Source of the DNA: JBBRHQ01 sp963738305
GTDB taxonomy: Bacteria; Actinomycetota; Thermoleophilia; Solirubrobacterales; 70-9
NCBI GenBank assembly: GCA_963738305.1
Contig: CAVTVU010000001.1
Coordinates: 744,001-808,000, forward strand
DNA: 64,000 nucleotides
Direction of reading: 5' to 3'
Of this stretch, positions 62,951-64,000 are shown in pieces (within the stretch, counting starts at the first letter, position 1; each line of letters starts with the position of its first letter). Position numbers and translations under genes: made by a program. The notes beneath the pieces are model-generated. The model worked only from the letters and a program-made list of their open reading frames with translations. It searched no databases and had not been told where the DNA came from.

Positions 62951-63898
62951 TTGGCAAGGACCAGAGGCGCTGCCGAGCAGCGCACCGATACGCGCCGCCG
63001 CCGCGGCGCACACATAGACAACGGAACCGGCTCCAGCACACGGGCGGAGCGGCGCACCGATACCCACCTGCTGCCGGAGCAGACCACCGACAGCTTCCAG
63101 CTCTTCCTCAACCAGGCGAGCCGCTATCCCCTGCTCACCGCCGCGCAGGAGATCGACCTGGCGAAGCGGATCGAGCGCGGCGACCTCGAGGCCAAGGAGC
63201 TGCTGATCAACTCCAACCTGCGACTGGTCGTGCGCTTCGCGACGCGCTACCAGGGCCACGGCCTGCCGCTCAACGACCTCGTCCAGGAGGCGATGATCGG
63301 GCTGATCCGCGCCGCGGAGAAGTTCGACTGGCGGCGCGGCTACAAGTTCTCCACCTACGCGGTGCTGTGGATCAAGCAGTCGATGCAGCGCGGCCTCGAC
63401 AACAGCGGCCGCGCGGTGCGGATCCCCGCCCACATCGCCCAGCGCGAGCGCACCGTGAATCGCGTCGCCACCGAGCTCAGCACCGAGCTGAATCGCGAGC
63501 CGACCGAGGAGGAGATCGCTGCGCGGGCGAAGCTCCCCCTGGAGGACGTGATGGCAGTCCAGGACCTGGCCCGCGTCACCTCCAGCCTCGACGCACCGGT
63601 CGGGGAGAGCGAGACGACCCTCGGCGAGCTGCGCGCCCAGAGCGACGGGCGCTCCGACGATGAGGTGATCGACCGCGAGCGCGAGGAGGCCGTGAGCACG
63701 GCCCTCGCCACCCTGCCGGAAGGCGAGCGCCGCGTGCTCGAGGTGCGCTTCGGCACCGGTGGCGAGGTCGCCGGCACCCTGCGCGACGCCGCCCGCGCGG
63801 CCGGTGTCACCCAGGAGCAGGCGCGGCGGCTCGAGGCGCAGGGACTGAAGCGGCTCGCCTCCGACGAGGCGCTGGCAGGCTGGCGCGAGGCGGCGTAG
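62951..63898 (+). CDS. RNA polymerase sigma factor, RpoD/SigA-related (group 2 type)
   Basis: A 315-residue sigma-70 protein. I start it at TTG 62951, which has AGGAG 5 bases upstream. A basic leader (ARTRGAAEQRTDTRRRRG) precedes region 1.2 (SFQLFLNQASRYPLLTAAQE), region 2 (INSNLRLVVRFATRYQGHGL, VQEAMIGLIRAAEKFDWRRG, YKFSTYAVLWIKQSMQRGLD), region 3 (GRAVRIPAHIAQRERTVNRV) and region 4, where the usual GVTRERIRQIE is altered to GVTQEQARRLEAQ. That change affects the -35 recognition helix, so promoter choice may differ from RpoD. It lacks region 1.1. Intact, with its own regulated promoter. Confidence 0.9.
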   Translation: MARTRGAAEQRTDTRRRRGAHIDNGTGSSTRAERRTDTHLLPEQTTDSFQLFLNQASRYPLLTAAQEIDLAKRIERGDLEAKELLINSNLRLVVRFATRYQGHGLPLNDLVQEAMIGLIRAAEKFDWRRGYKFSTYAVLWIKQSMQRGLDNSGRAVRIPAHIAQRERTVNRVATELSTELNREPTEEEIAARAKLPLEDVMAVQDLARVTSSLDAPVGESETTLGELRAQSDGRSDDEVIDREREEAVSTALATLPEGERRVLEVRFGTGGEVAGTLRDAARAAGVTQEQARRLEAQGLKRLASDEALAGWREAA

Positions 63899-63928
63899 GC
63901 GCTCCGCTCGTCCCGGGCCGCCCGGGCG

Positions 63929-64000
63929 CTAGCCCAAAACGATCTCGGCGGCGGCGCGCACGGTCGCGACGTCGCCGGAGATCAGCAGCATCGTGACGAC
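63929..64000 (-). CDS. C-terminal end of an unidentified protein
   Basis: The last 23 codons and a TAG stop of a gene that begins outside the window: MLLISGDVATVRAAAEIVLG. The SGDVATVRAA pattern resembles the last strand and helix of bacterial microcompartment (BMC) shell proteins, but 23 residues are too few to be sure. It converges on the sigma-factor gene. Confidence 0.3.
   Translation of the reverse strand, partial: VVTMLLISGDVATVRAAAEIVLG

Overview
High-GC DNA (roughly 70 percent G+C) from an actinobacterium. The gene set, the frequent TTG/GTG starts, the class II ribonucleotide reductase, two RpoD-like sigma factors and the style of the secreted proteins suggest class Thermoleophilia (Solirubrobacter/Conexibacter-like). 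That placement is inference; no 16S rRNA is present. Many otherwise well-conserved genes, including essential ones (rpoB, rpoC, rplA, rplK, rplL, rpoD, nrdJ, holB), are broken by single-base indels, several at G or C runs. The simplest reading is uncorrected assembly error. I therefore annotate whole genes across these frameshifts and state where they lie.

Layout. 0-5 kb: two tandem paralogous membrane proteins, rpsG-rpsL, a PepSY-like secreted protein, a HAD-like protein, a small membrane protein and a flavin monooxygenase. 5-7 kb: a heavily frameshifted RTX/calcium-repeat protein. 7-22 kb: the transcription/translation block on the minus strand (rpmG-secE-nusG-rplK-rplA, then rplJ-rplL-rpoB-rpoC with an L10-type leader), interrupted by a VOC protein, a TetR regulator and a secreted protein. 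22-32 kb: acyl-CoA dehydrogenase, PAP2 phosphatase, tRNA-Thr(GGT), a MerR regulator divergent from a polytopic membrane protein coupled to a Baeyer-Villiger-type monooxygenase, and a minus-strand operon (large DUF6421 protein, SDR, threonine aldolase) divergent from an Lrp regulator. 32.5-33.4 kb: a PD-(D/E)XK endonuclease ORF that reads in frame through a complete tRNA-Tyr gene. 33-44 kb: rpoD, folE2/mptA-type cyclohydrolase, pgsA, an MMPL transporter, tatA, two ferritin-like proteins, udgB, a lipoprotein, a thioesterase, a TMEM175 channel, a GH5 hydrolase and tRNA-Thr(CGT). 44-64 kb: two-component system, glycosyltransferase/DUF2304 pair, holB-tmk-topA (archaeal-type topoisomerase), sugar epimerase, siroheme enzyme, hemolysin III, nrdR-nrdJ with NrdR boxes, secreted proteins, a Rieske oxygenase, a PLC-like enzyme, a second sigma factor and the tail of an unidentified gene.

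Three small families of dispersed palindromic repeats lie in gaps between genes. The strongest unusual element is the nuclease ORF that contains tRNA-Tyr. Other points of interest are the large DUF6421 fusion operon, the archaeal-type topoisomerase, a long acidic tail on ribosomal protein L10, and good promoter/operator candidates at the TetR, DUF6421 and sigma-factor genes.
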